A DNA stretch of 12,432 nucleotides from Clostridiales bacterium (GCA_004554165.1 SFNQ01000040.1:1-12432), one strand, 5' to 3'; numbered from the stretch's first letter, positions 1 through 6,791 are shown. The notes: generated from the sequence alone by a model not told the origin. A program made the numbers and translations.

Positions 1-45
1 AAGCACTTGGAGGCGACTTTGGAAGACGTCTCTATTGCCGGCTGA
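1..45 (+). CDS. Possible C-terminal tail of a truncated gene
   Basis: Reading from base 1 gives fourteen sense codons (ending EDVSIAG) and then TGA at 43-45. Nothing identifies a family, and two other plus frames are also open from the window edge. This is only a candidate for the end of a gene that starts to the left. Confidence 0.2.
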   Translation, partial: KHLEATLEDVSIAG

Positions 46-509
46 CCTCATTCAGCCAGAGCCTGCAAACGAATTTGCGCATAACTCTTGACGGTACCCA
101 TTCCCGAATGCCGTTTTCCGTTCTGTTTTTAACCATGCAGGTGGACGGTTGATGACGGAATGCGGAGGAAAAGAAATGAGGCCCCAAAGGAGCGGTGGCA
201 AGCCAGTGCTGCCGGGGGATGGCGCCAGTCAAAAGGGCATTGGACCGTCCGGATTTGTTTATAAATCGGATGCTTTGGGCGACTCTCACACAATGGTTTG
301 GGCCGTCCCGGCGCTGGCGCAGATGTTTGTAAAACAGGGTGCATCCCGCATAAAGAAACGGGTATCTTTCGGGCAGGGCGCCAACAAAAAAGATCGCCCG
401 GGTGCGGCCGGACGATCGGTGCATGCCGCTTGGCATGCGGTTTTCACAAAAAACCTGTCAGGAGGGTTGCAAACGCTTCTGCAAGGATTTGTGAAACGGG
501 AAAGCTTCG
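46..509. other. Stretch without a convincing gene
   Basis: Open frames exist on both strands. The best is plus-strand 176-547, whose ATG follows GGAGGAAAAGAA, but its product is low-complexity and resembles no family I know. The minus-strand frames look like shadows. The segment lies downstream of the minus-strand molybdenum operon and probably holds convergent 3' ends. Positions about 150-345 may be a repeated or structured element (see findings). A small hairpin is listed at 421-442. Confidence 0.5.
421..442 (+). terminator. Weak plus-strand terminator-like hairpin
   Basis: GCATGCC (421-427) and GGCATGC (432-438) form a 7-bp stem with a GCTT loop, followed by GG and a run of four T. The stem is short and the T-run modest. 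It could end a transcript entering from the left edge. Confidence 0.3.
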
Positions 510-536
510 GGTGCGGCGGCGTTCAGCCGCCGCACC
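510..536 (-). terminator. Perfect 11-bp GC-rich hairpin after the molybdenum operon
   Basis: GGTGCGGCGGC (510-520) pairs perfectly with GCCGCCGCACC (526-536) around a GTTCA loop, 34 bases beyond the stop codon of the large hydroxylase subunit. On the minus strand no clean U-run follows (CGAAGCTTTCCCGTTT). It may be an atypical terminator or a 3'-end stabilising or attenuating hairpin rather than a textbook intrinsic terminator. Confidence 0.5.
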
Positions 537-570
537 GGTCTCGTTGATCCGCAGGCAACGCTCTGCGGCG

Positions 571-2892
571 CTATTTGGCCTGCGCTTTCTTCTCCCGGAG
601 CGCGGCCAGCACCACGTCGGGCGTCAGCGGCATCCGGAGGAAGCGGCAGCCGATGGCGTTTGCCACGGCGTTGGCAATCGCGGGCGCGCCGGGCACCATG
701 ACGATTTCGCCAATACCGCGCGCGCCGTAGGGGCCGGTGGGCTCGGGCTTTTCAACGGCCTCGACGATCATTTCGGGCATGTCGTCGATGGTGGGGATTT
801 TGTAGTCCACAAAGCTCGGGTTCATGACGCGGCCTTCCTTCAGCTTCAGCTCCTCAAACAGCGCGGTACCCAGAGCCTGCACCATGGCGCCCTCGGCCTG
901 ACCTTCGTACATCTGCGGGTTGATGACCTTGCCCGCATCGAATACGGAAACCATTTTGAGCACCCGGATGTTGCCGGTTTCGGTATCGACCTCCACCTCG
1001 GCGCCATTGACGCCCATACTCCAGAAGGCCACGGGCTTGGGCGACAGGCCGGTCTTAACGTCGGCCGCGATGTTGTTGGGCACGGTAAACGCGCCCACGC
1101 CGATCATCGGGCCGCCAATGCCGCTCTGGTCCGGCAGGGACAGGCCCAGCGCGAAGGTGCTGATGGGCACCTTGACGTCCGGATAGAACCTGCGGCAGAC
1201 AAAGCCGTTCTCCAGATACAGATCGTTCTTCCAGGTGCCCATTTTGATCTGGGCAAGTTCGAGAATCTTGTTGCGCAGGTCCTCGGCGGCCAGCTTGGTT
1301 GCGTTGCCCGCGCAGTAGGTGGAGCGGGAGGCGACCGTCTGCCACTCGTAGGGCGTATGGTCGGTGTCGCCGGTGCGCACGGTGATCTTATCCGGGCTGA
1401 CGGTCAGCGTTTCCGCCGCAATCTGCGCCATGACCGTGTCGGAGCCCTGGCCCATGTCGTGGCAGGAGCAGAGCAGGATGAAGGTGCCGTCCTCGTTCAT
1501 GCGGATGATGACGGAGGAAGCCACGTCCGTGGGCATGGAAGGAGCCTTCCAGCCACCTGCCAGGCCCTTGCCCCGGAGCTTGGTGGGGCTGCCGGAGGGC
1601 GCGCAGGGCTTGTCGTACTCGATGAGCTCCGCAGCGCGCTCAAGACACTCCTGATATCCCGCCACCTCGATGGTCTGGCCCGTTGCGGACAGGCCGCCCT
1701 CGCGGATGCCGTTGATGCGGCGTATCACCAGCGGGGAGATACCCATTTCGCCGGCGATCATGTCGATGTTCTGCTCGATGGCGAAGTGAATCTCGCTCAT
1801 GCCGAAGCCGCGGTAGGGGCCGCCCACGGGGTGGTTGGTGTAGACGCAGTAGCTGTCGGTGGCAATGTTCTCGATGTCATAGGGGCCGACGCAGCCCCAG
1901 CCGGCGGCCTTGACGATGTTGACGCCGTACTCGGTGTACGCGCCGCCGTCCCAGGCGAGGGTGTTCTTCGAACCGATGATCTTGCCGTCTTTGCGCAGCG
2001 CGGTCTGGATGCGGATGTGCAGGCCCTGGCGCACATAGGCGTACTGGAACTCGTCCTCCCGGGTATAGGTCAGCTTGACCGGGCGGCCCGGGCAGCGCAT
2101 GGCCAGCGGGATGACGATGCCCTCCAGCGTGGTGCCGGCCTTGCAGCCGAAGCCGCCGCCGACCGCCTTGCTGACGACGCGGATCTTGTTCAGCGGGAAA
2201 TCAAAGGTTTCCGCCAGCGCGCGGCGCACCGCAAAGGGGGACTGGCAGGCGGCCCAGATGGTCAGCTCGCCGTCGGGCATGTACTGCGCGGTGCAGGCGT
2301 GGGGCTCAATGGGCACATGCTGTACATGCGGGATGTAGAAGCTGTGGTCGAACACGCGGTCGGCCTCGGCAAAGGCTTTCTCCGCGTCGCCCTTTCTGAG
2401 AACATAGTGGTGGGAGATGTTCGTGCCCTTCTGCGGATAGAAGATGGGCAGCACCTTGTAGGTATGCAGATCGGGGTGAATGAGCGGCGCGTCCGGCTTC
2501 ATGCCCTCCAGCGCGTCAAAGACCGCGGGCAGCTCCTCGTATTCCACCTCGATGAGGCGGCAGGCCTCCTCCGCAATCTCCGCGCTTTCCGCTGCGACGG
2601 CGGCCACGGGCTCGCCGCGGAACTTTGCCGTACCCACGGCGAGAAAGTTTTTGTCCTCAAGATACAGGCCGCTGCGCTTTTTGTAGCAGTCGCCGGTGAT
2701 CACGCAGCGAACGCCGTCCAGCGCCTCCGCCTTGCTGGTGTCGATGGAGAGGATCTTTGCGTGCGCATACGGGCTGCGCTTGACCTGCGCGTACAGCGGC
2801 CGAGAGAAACGGATATCGTCCGCAAACTGCGCGGTACCCGTAACCTTTTTGACGGCGTCCAGCCGCTCAACGGATTGACCTACGACCTTCAT
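571..2892 (-). CDS. Molybdenum-binding large subunit of a xanthine-dehydrogenase-family hydroxylase
   Basis: Catalytic subunit of a three-subunit molybdenum hydroxylase, in which Mo-pterin cytosine dinucleotide would hydroxylate a carbon of the substrate with water and pass electrons to the 2Fe-2S and FAD subunits. At 773 residues it has the family's usual length: an aldehyde oxidase/xanthine dehydrogenase a/b hammerhead domain (about 18-125), then the two Moco-binding domains. Visible landmarks are GGGFGCK at 245-251, PYRGFG with Arg361, and GIGE with Glu729, which matches the catalytic Glu1261 of bovine xanthine oxidase. Gln217 matches bovine Gln767. The glutamate and the absence of the CO-dehydrogenase AYRCSF loop argue against CO dehydrogenase. 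By an ungapped alignment made by eye, bovine Glu802 and Arg880 are both alanine here (252 and 329), so the substrate is probably not a standard purine. The ATG overlaps the small-subunit stop by 4 bases (ATGA), with AAAGGGGG upstream. The substrate is unknown. Confidence 0.93.
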   Translation of the reverse strand: MKVVGQSVERLDAVKKVTGTAQFADDIRFSRPLYAQVKRSPYAHAKILSIDTSKAEALDGVRCVITGDCYKKRSGLYLEDKNFLAVGTAKFRGEPVAAVAAESAEIAEEACRLIEVEYEELPAVFDALEGMKPDAPLIHPDLHTYKVLPIFYPQKGTNISHHYVLRKGDAEKAFAEADRVFDHSFYIPHVQHVPIEPHACTAQYMPDGELTIWAACQSPFAVRRALAETFDFPLNKIRVVSKAVGGGFGCKAGTTLEGIVIPLAMRCPGRPVKLTYTREDEFQYAYVRQGLHIRIQTALRKDGKIIGSKNTLAWDGGAYTEYGVNIVKAAGWGCVGPYDIENIATDSYCVYTNHPVGGPYRGFGMSEIHFAIEQNIDMIAGEMGISPLVIRRINGIREGGLSATGQTIEVAGYQECLERAAELIEYDKPCAPSGSPTKLRGKGLAGGWKAPSMPTDVASSVIIRMNEDGTFILLCSCHDMGQGSDTVMAQIAAETLTVSPDKITVRTGDTDHTPYEWQTVASRSTYCAGNATKLAAEDLRNKILELAQIKMGTWKNDLYLENGFVCRRFYPDVKVPISTFALGLSLPDQSGIGGPMIGVGAFTVPNNIAADVKTGLSPKPVAFWSMGVNGAEVEVDTETGNIRVLKMVSVFDAGKVINPQMYEGQAEGAMVQALGTALFEELKLKEGRVMNPSFVDYKIPTIDDMPEMIVEAVEKPEPTGPYGARGIGEIVMVPGAPAIANAVANAIGCRFLRMPLTPDVVLAALREKKAQAK

Positions 2893-3365
2893 TTTTCGTA
2901 TACCCCCTTTGCAGCGACCGCCTCGATGGCTTCGACGATCTTTTTATAGCCCGTGCAGCGGCAGAGATTGCCGCTCATGGCGCAGGCGATGTCCTCCCGG
3001 GAGGGATGCGGGTTTTCCCGCAGCAGCGCTTCCGCGCTCATGAGCATACCGGGCGTGCAGAAGCCGCACTGGAGCGCCATGTGTTCAATGAAGGATTCCT
3101 GCAGCGGCGAGAGCCTGTCGCCGTCGGCAAGCCCCTCCACGGTTTCAATGCGCTTGCCGTTGAGCTCCGGCGCAAGGATCAGGCAGGCGTTGACGGGCTT
3201 GCCGTCCATGATGACCGTACATGCGCCGCACTCGCCCGCGCCGCAGCCCTCCTTGGTGCCGGTCAGCGCCAGGTCTTCGCGGAGCACGGAGAGGAGCGTG
3301 CGGTTTGCGGGAACCAGCAGCTCGATCGGTTCCCCGTTGACAGAGAATTTTACGCGGTATTCCAT
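2889..3365 (-). CDS. 2Fe-2S small subunit of the molybdenum hydroxylase
   Basis: Electron-transfer subunit carrying two [2Fe-2S] clusters, linking the molybdenum site to FAD. With the start used here it has 158 residues, typical of CoxS/XdhC-type subunits. The N-terminal plant-ferredoxin-type cluster is bound by Cys41, Cys46, Cys49 and Cys61 (C-x4-C-x2-C-x11-C). The helical C-terminal domain carries Cys100-x2-Cys103 in QCGFCTPGM and Cys135-x-Cys137 in CRCTGY. All eight ligands are present, so the subunit looks functional. An ATG two codons upstream (3371) lies only one base after AGGAGG; the ATG at 3365 has a 7-base spacing and is preferred. The gene begins 12 bases after the FAD-subunit stop, and its end overlaps the start of the large subunit, so the three are co-translated. 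Confidence 0.95.
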   Translation of the reverse strand: MEYRVKFSVNGEPIELLVPANRTLLSVLREDLALTGTKEGCGAGECGACTVIMDGKPVNACLILAPELNGKRIETVEGLADGDRLSPLQESFIEHMALQCGFCTPGMLMSAEALLRENPHPSREDIACAMSGNLCRCTGYKKIVEAIEAVAAKGVYEK

Positions 3366-3377
3366 GGTCATACCTCC

Positions 3378-4208
3378 TTATGCCAGCTTGCCGAGCGCGT
3401 CGCGCACGATATAGGAAACCATATCGAGGCGGTACTGCCGGTCGGCGCGCACGTCGTCAATGGGGCTGACCTCGGTTGCGGCCAGCGCTGCGGCTTCGTT
3501 GATGAGCGCTTCGTCCAGCGCCCTGCCCGCGAGCAGCGCCTCCGTTTTGTCGAGACGCAGCGGGGTCGGCGCGACGGAGCCCATGGCGATGCGCCAGCCC
3601 TCCGGCGTCTTTAGCACGGTGCCGCATACGGTGGACAGATCCACCTGGCTGCGGCGGGCAATCTTGTAGAACCGGCCCTCCGCCTTCTGAACGGGTACGC
3701 GGATGCCGGTGACCAGCTCGCCGTCCTGCAAATCCACCTTGCGGACAAAGCGGATAAAATCGCGGATCGGGACCTGGCGCCGGCCGCCGGGGCCGGCGAT
3801 CTCCACCACCGCGTCATAACAGTAGAGGGGGGTCGCGGTGTCGGCCAGCGGCGAGGCGTTGACAATGTTGCCGATGCAGGTGGCGCGGTTGCGTACCTGC
3901 TTGCTGCCGACAGAGCCGGCCGCCTTTGCAAGCGTGGGATAGTTGGCCCGGACAGCCTCGTTTGCGGCGATCTCGTTCATGGTGGCCAGCGCGCCGATGC
4001 GGAGGCCGTCCTGGACGGAGAAGGTGATTTCGTCGAGACCGGGAATGGCCTTGAGGTCGATCACATAGTCCGGCGTCATCAGGTTGTCGCGCATGCGGAC
4101 GACAACGTCGGTCGCGCCAGCCATGAACACGGCGGATGCCCCGTGCTCCTTTTTGAACGCGACGGCTTCCTCCAGCGTCTGGGGAAGCAGGTACTGAAAG
4201 TCTCTCAA
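3378..4208 (-). CDS. FAD-binding medium subunit of the molybdenum hydroxylase
   Basis: CoxM/XdhB-type subunit of 276 residues that would bind FAD and pass electrons from the Fe-S clusters to an acceptor. The FAD-binding segment includes AGATD (30-34, usually AGGTD) and the loop TCIGN-x4-SPLAD (110-123). The family loop usually reads TIGGN, so one glycine is replaced. The C-terminal CO-dehydrogenase flavoprotein domain starts at about residue 174. The start is a TTG preceded by AAAGGAG with a 7-base spacing; no ATG in frame fits better. It is separated from the upstream regulator gene by 36 bases and is followed closely by the 2Fe-2S subunit, in the FAD/FeS/Mo order usual for this family. Confidence 0.92.
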   Translation of the reverse strand: MRDFQYLLPQTLEEAVAFKKEHGASAVFMAGATDVVVRMRDNLMTPDYVIDLKAIPGLDEITFSVQDGLRIGALATMNEIAANEAVRANYPTLAKAAGSVGSKQVRNRATCIGNIVNASPLADTATPLYCYDAVVEIAGPGGRRQVPIRDFIRFVRKVDLQDGELVTGIRVPVQKAEGRFYKIARRSQVDLSTVCGTVLKTPEGWRIAMGSVAPTPLRLDKTEALLAGRALDEALINEAAALAATEVSPIDDVRADRQYRLDMVSYIVRDALGKLA

Positions 4209-4244
4209 AATGGTGCTCCTTTCTGCTTGAAAATGGATTTGCGT

Positions 4245-5162
4245 TTATGTTGTAAATTCTTTTTCCAGGATGTGGGCCGCCTCTTTGTTGAGCGACGCCG
4301 CGATGCGCTGGTAGGTCGCAATCAGGGTTCGCGCCTCTTCCGTCAGCTCGCTTCCGCCGCCGGATGCGCCGCCCAGCTTTCGCACAAGCAGCGGCGCGCC
4401 TATGGCGCGCTCCGCCTCGCCCAGCAGCAGCCAAGCGCGGCTGTAGGAGATGCCGCCCGCTGCGCAGGCCGAGCGCAGGGAACCGCTCTCGGAAACGGCG
4501 CACAGCAGCCGAATCAAACGCTCATCCAGGGAGAAGCCGCCGTATTGCAGGGAAATGCCAAGCAGGATACCCTCCGGACGGACGGCCCTGTGCTGGGCCT
4601 GCACGGCCTGAAGCCTTTCCTCGGTATTGACTGCGATGAGCACACCCTCGTCGTCCACGGCAACGCGCGTCACAAGCGCCGCGTTCTCCTCGACAAAGCC
4701 CCGCAGGCCGCGTCTGCCGTGATAGCGCAGCAGCGACTCAAAGCAGGTCCGCCGTACCAGCACGGGATGGCCGATGCGCCTGCCGTGCTGCGGCACGGCG
4801 ATTGGCGTATCGCAGGCAAGCAGCGCCCGCAGCGTCTCTTCGCTCAGGTAGGGGACGGCCGCCGGGGTGATCAGCACGGCGTCAACCTCGCCAATGGCGG
4901 CAAGGCCCAGCTTGACCGAGTCGATCATCTGCGTATGCTCATAGTCCCCGTTGCGCACAAGCCGTACCCCGCTGTGCGCCAGATGCCGCTCCAGCATTGC
5001 CGCGTGGTAGCCCGTAACCACGACGATGGGCGAAGCGCCTGCGTGCAGGAAGGACTGCACCTGCCGCTTGATCATGGTCGTTCCGCCCACCTTCAGCATG
5101 GGAAGGAAGCGCTCCGTCTGCGCGGGCACGCCCGCTGCGGAGATCAGCGCCGCGCAGCGCAT
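4245..5162 (-). CDS. Degenerate MocA-like nucleotidyltransferase domain fused to a ModE-type DNA-binding domain
   Basis: A 305-residue two-domain protein. Residues 1-190 follow the MocA/MobA nucleotidyltransferase fold and align along their length with the neighbouring MocA. The signature is broken: AAG-x3-ERMG-x2-K of the neighbour is AAGVPAQTERFLPML here, with no RMG and no lysine; PADMP (Mg2+-binding Asp) is PAAVP (99-104); and DVDTP is AVNTE. Only GHPVL (131-135) is kept. Residues 210-285 match the ModE N-terminal winged helix-turn-helix, including SGSLRSA, ISYSRAW and a glycine-rich wing (GGASGGGS) before LTEEA. There is no molbindin/TOBE molybdate domain. I infer a transcription regulator whose dead enzyme domain senses cofactor, nucleotide or a partner, probably acting at the two Mo-boxes upstream. 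It overlaps the upstream gene by 19 bases; GGGAGG lies 4 bases before the ATG. Confidence 0.88.
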   Translation of the reverse strand: MRCAALISAAGVPAQTERFLPMLKVGGTTMIKRQVQSFLHAGASPIVVVTGYHAAMLERHLAHSGVRLVRNGDYEHTQMIDSVKLGLAAIGEVDAVLITPAAVPYLSEETLRALLACDTPIAVPQHGRRIGHPVLVRRTCFESLLRYHGRRGLRGFVEENAALVTRVAVDDEGVLIAVNTEERLQAVQAQHRAVRPEGILLGISLQYGGFSLDERLIRLLCAVSESGSLRSACAAGGISYSRAWLLLGEAERAIGAPLLVRKLGGASGGGSELTEEARTLIATYQRIAASLNKEAAHILEKEFTT

Positions 5163-5764
5163 GCGTCCTCCCGGTGCAGCAGCATCCGTCGGTAGTCGTC
5201 CGGGGTATCCACGTCGATTTCGCAGCCCTCGTCGTCCGTCAGTACATAGGCAACGGGGCCGGGCAGCGAAGCGAAGGCTCCGCGCAGCCCGTCCTCCCCC
5301 GCATAGCCCTCCACGGAGGCAAAGCAGCTGCGGTGCAGCAGGGGCGGGTGCAGGCGGCGCATATTGCGGCTGGGAAAGACCAGCGGCGCGCCGGTCTGCT
5401 CCATGCGGCGGATCAGGCGCGGCAAAAGCCTGTGCGGCACCATGGGCATATCCGCGGGCAGAAGGAACACCGCCTCGGCGTCGGAAACGGAGGAAATGTC
5501 CGCCAGGCCGATCTGGATGGAGAGCAGCATATCCGAACTTGCATAAGCGCAGTTGGGGACGAAGCGCACCGGCAGGTGCGAAAGCGCGCGAATCAGCGCA
5601 GCGCCGTTTTTGCCAACAACCACCCAGACGTCCTCGATGCCCGCGTCAAAAAAGGTCTGTACCGTGCGCTCGATCATTGGTTTGCCGCCGATGGGAAGGA
5701 GAGGCTTGAACGCGCCCATACGCTCCGACAGGCCGGCGGCGGCGATCAGTCCTACAGCCTTCAT
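5144..5764 (-). CDS. mocA: Molybdenum cofactor cytidylyltransferase, MocA-like
   Basis: First gene of the operon, 206 residues, NTP_transf_3 family. It would join CTP to molybdopterin to make the cytosine dinucleotide cofactor used by xanthine-dehydrogenase-type hydroxylases, which fits the three subunits downstream. The nucleotide-binding signature is intact: AAAGLSERMG (8-17) and Lys20, followed by PLLPIGG. The metal-binding Asp105 lies in LLPADMP, the substrate loop is RLHPPLL (137-143, LHP where many members have GHP), and DVDTPDDY (184-191) ends the domain. The stop overlaps the next gene by 19 bases. The ribosome binding site is moderate (AGGGA, 8-base spacing). The choice of MocA (CTP) over MobA (GTP) rests on context and length. 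Confidence 0.88.
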   Translation of the reverse strand: MKAVGLIAAAGLSERMGAFKPLLPIGGKPMIERTVQTFFDAGIEDVWVVVGKNGAALIRALSHLPVRFVPNCAYASSDMLLSIQIGLADISSVSDAEAVFLLPADMPMVPHRLLPRLIRRMEQTGAPLVFPSRNMRRLHPPLLHRSCFASVEGYAGEDGLRGAFASLPGPVAYVLTDDEGCEIDVDTPDDYRRMLLHREDACAARR

Positions 5765-5808
5765 AAAGAGAGTCCCTGCCGTTTGAAAAGATAGTTTCTA
5801 TGCTATTC

Positions 5809-5837
5809 AGTGTGCCCCAGTTAGCGGAAAAAGTCAA
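5809..5837 (-). promoter_or_regulatory. Sigma-A-like promoter of the molybdenum operon
   Basis: On the minus strand TTGACT (5832-5837) is followed after exactly 17 bases by CACACT (5809-5814). The -35 is near consensus; the -10 is weak (3 of 6 matches), as expected for a promoter needing an activator. Transcription would begin near 5802, leaving a leader of about 38 bases before the ATG at 5764. Confidence 0.55.
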
Positions 5838-5840
5838 GAG

Positions 5841-5864
5841 CGTTATTTCTAATTGGATATAACG
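5841..5864 (-). promoter_or_regulatory. Mo-box A, ModE-type operator
   Basis: A 24-bp inverted repeat with outer half-sites CGTTAT (5841-5846) and ATAACG (5859-5864), 12 bases apart. One half extends to GATATAACG, 8 of 9 matches to the E. coli ModE half-site TATATAACG as I remember it; the other half is CGTTATTTC. It ends 3 bases from the -35 element, at about -50 from the predicted start, a position more typical of activation than repression. Confidence 0.72.
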
Positions 5865-5889
5865 GAAAACGCCTGTTTTTGCTATTTTG

Positions 5890-5913
5890 CGTTATCCATA
5901 CAAAAAGATAGCG
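5890..5913 (-). promoter_or_regulatory. Mo-box B, second ModE-type operator
   Basis: A second inverted repeat of the same 24-bp span and 12-base internal spacing: CGTTAT (5890-5895) and ATAGCG (5908-5913). Read on the minus strand its first half is ATCGCTAT, identical to the outer part of the E. coli ModE consensus, and its last half is GATAACG. It lies 49 bp from box A, close to a whole number of helical turns, and about -99 from the predicted start. Confidence 0.68.
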
Positions 5914-5939
5914 ATGTGACGGAGGCCCGAAGTACGGAC

Positions 5940-5971
5940 AATAAAACAGCGCCGCCGTTCACCGGAGGCGC
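5940..5971 (-). terminator. Probable terminator of the 114-residue orphan gene
   Basis: On the minus strand GCGCCTCCG (5963-5971) pairs with CGGCGGCGC (5949-5957) around a GTGAA loop, nine positions with one mismatch, followed by TGTTTTATT. It lies 34 bases after the stop of the upstream orphan gene and just before the Mo-boxes, so it would insulate the molybdenum promoter. Confidence 0.5.
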
Positions 5972-6005
5972 ATGCGAACCGGGAGTTTGCCGGGCAAAAA
6001 ATTTT

Positions 6006-6350
6006 TTAGAATTCCGGAACGGCGTCCGGAGGACAGTTCCAGCTGTTGCGGATTTTGTGGTGCTCCAGCCCGGCATAAAACGAGCTTTCGCGCACAGGCA
6101 TAGCGCATTTTGGCCCTGCCCGGAACGAGCCGTCCTCCGCGATGGAGCGGAAGGCCAGCAGCAGCACGGTCTCCCTGCTGCCGTCCGAGACGCGCACAAA
6201 TACCATCACGCGGCCGTAAGCGTCCCGCGCAAGCTCGGCCACCTCCGGGAAGGACAGCGCTGCCCGCTCCCGTTCCAACAGGGCCGAGGCCAGCGTTTCG
6301 GCGGCTTCCTGTACCGCCGCAGTTGCCTCCGTTCCGCCATAGGTCAGCAT
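6006..6350 (-). CDS. Hypothetical protein of 114 residues, orphan
   Basis: I do not recognise the family. The product is soluble-looking with no signal peptide or membrane segment. Its first half is rich in alanine and glutamate and probably helical (ATAAVQEAAETLASALLERE); the middle has a strand-like run, YGRVMVFVRV, about residues 45-54; the C-terminus contains ECAMPV-like polar sequence (CAMPVRESSFYAG) and HHKIRNSW. That it is a real gene is supported by the AAAGGAGGG ribosome binding site 7 bases before ATG, a promoter at 6375-6404 and a terminator-like hairpin after the stop. It points the same way as the molybdenum operon and lies just upstream of the Mo-boxes, but apparently forms its own transcript. 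No functional link to molybdenum can be shown from sequence. Confidence 0.65.
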   Translation of the reverse strand: MLTYGGTEATAAVQEAAETLASALLERERAALSFPEVAELARDAYGRVMVFVRVSDGSRETVLLLAFRSIAEDGSFRAGPKCAMPVRESSFYAGLEHHKIRNSWNCPPDAVPEF

Positions 6351-6374
6351 AACGATCCCTCCTTTATTTTAACC

Positions 6375-6404
6375 AGTGTAGCACAGGGAGGAAAGGAAAT
6401 GCAA
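6375..6404 (-). promoter_or_regulatory. Promoter of the orphan gene
   Basis: Minus-strand TTGCAT (6399-6404) and TACACT (6375-6380) are separated by 18 bases. The -10 matches TATAAT at 4 of 6 positions. The start site would fall near 6368, just upstream of the AAAGGAGG ribosome binding site. Confidence 0.5.
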
Positions 6405-6722
6405 ATGAGAAGGGAGGCCTTGGCGGAGATGCCGCCGCTACCGTTCAAGGGAAGGCGACTCTGCATTCACGACTCCGGATGCTTCTCTGCAAATCCTGTC
6501 CATCAGGGCAGGAAGCAGCGCCCGACTTTCCTGATTTCTCTGTCATTGAACCTGATAAGGATAACGCATGCCTTCTGTTCCATGCCTGACGCAAGCGGGT
6601 TGCCAATACAGAAAAATTGCCCGGTTCGGCATCCGGAGGCGCTTTGTAAATGCGCCATCCGGATCGTTTGCTGACCAGGCTCAGCGCCGGCTTCTGCATT
6701 AACGCAATTGCGATCCTTTCCC
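6405..6722. other. Intergenic stretch without a convincing gene
   Basis: This lies between two divergent promoters. A plus-strand frame 6399-6674 begins ATGCAAATG after GGAGGAAAGGAA and would encode 91 residues, but the composition (many Cys, Pro and Arg, no recognisable fold) and the opposing promoter make it doubtful. The minus-strand frames here are equally unconvincing. No RNA gene was recognised. Confidence 0.4.
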
Positions 6723-6750
6723 TTGAAAAGAGAGCTTTTTCTGGTAAAAT
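6723..6750 (+). promoter_or_regulatory. Promoter of the LytTR-PAS regulator
   Basis: TTGAAA (6723-6728) and TAAAAT (6745-6750) with a 16-base spacer. The start of transcription would fall near 6757, leaving a leader of about 35 bases that contains the AGGAAGAGGGGG ribosome binding site. Confidence 0.6.
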
Positions 6751-6791
6751 CATAATGGTTCATTGTGGGCAAAGGAAGAGGGGGGACTGAT

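Noticed and set aside
298..2949. Very long plus-strand open frame of 883 codons
   Set aside because: It lies opposite the molybdenum large subunit, whose protein shows clear family motifs. The frame is an effect of high GC and codon bias and its product is alanine/histidine/glycine-rich without a fold.
3378..4208. The operon as a CO dehydrogenase (CoxMSL)
   Set aside because: The subunit order fits, but the large subunit has the catalytic Glu729 and YRGFG instead of the CO-dehydrogenase AYRCSF active-site loop.
4143..5195. Plus-strand open frame of 350 codons
   Set aside because: Antisense shadow of the MocA-ModE fusion, with no ribosome binding site and no recognisable product.
5853..6674. 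Plus-strand open frame of 273 codons covering the Mo-box region
   Set aside because: It runs antisense through the better supported 114-residue gene, has no ribosome binding site at its ATG, and reads as low-complexity sequence.
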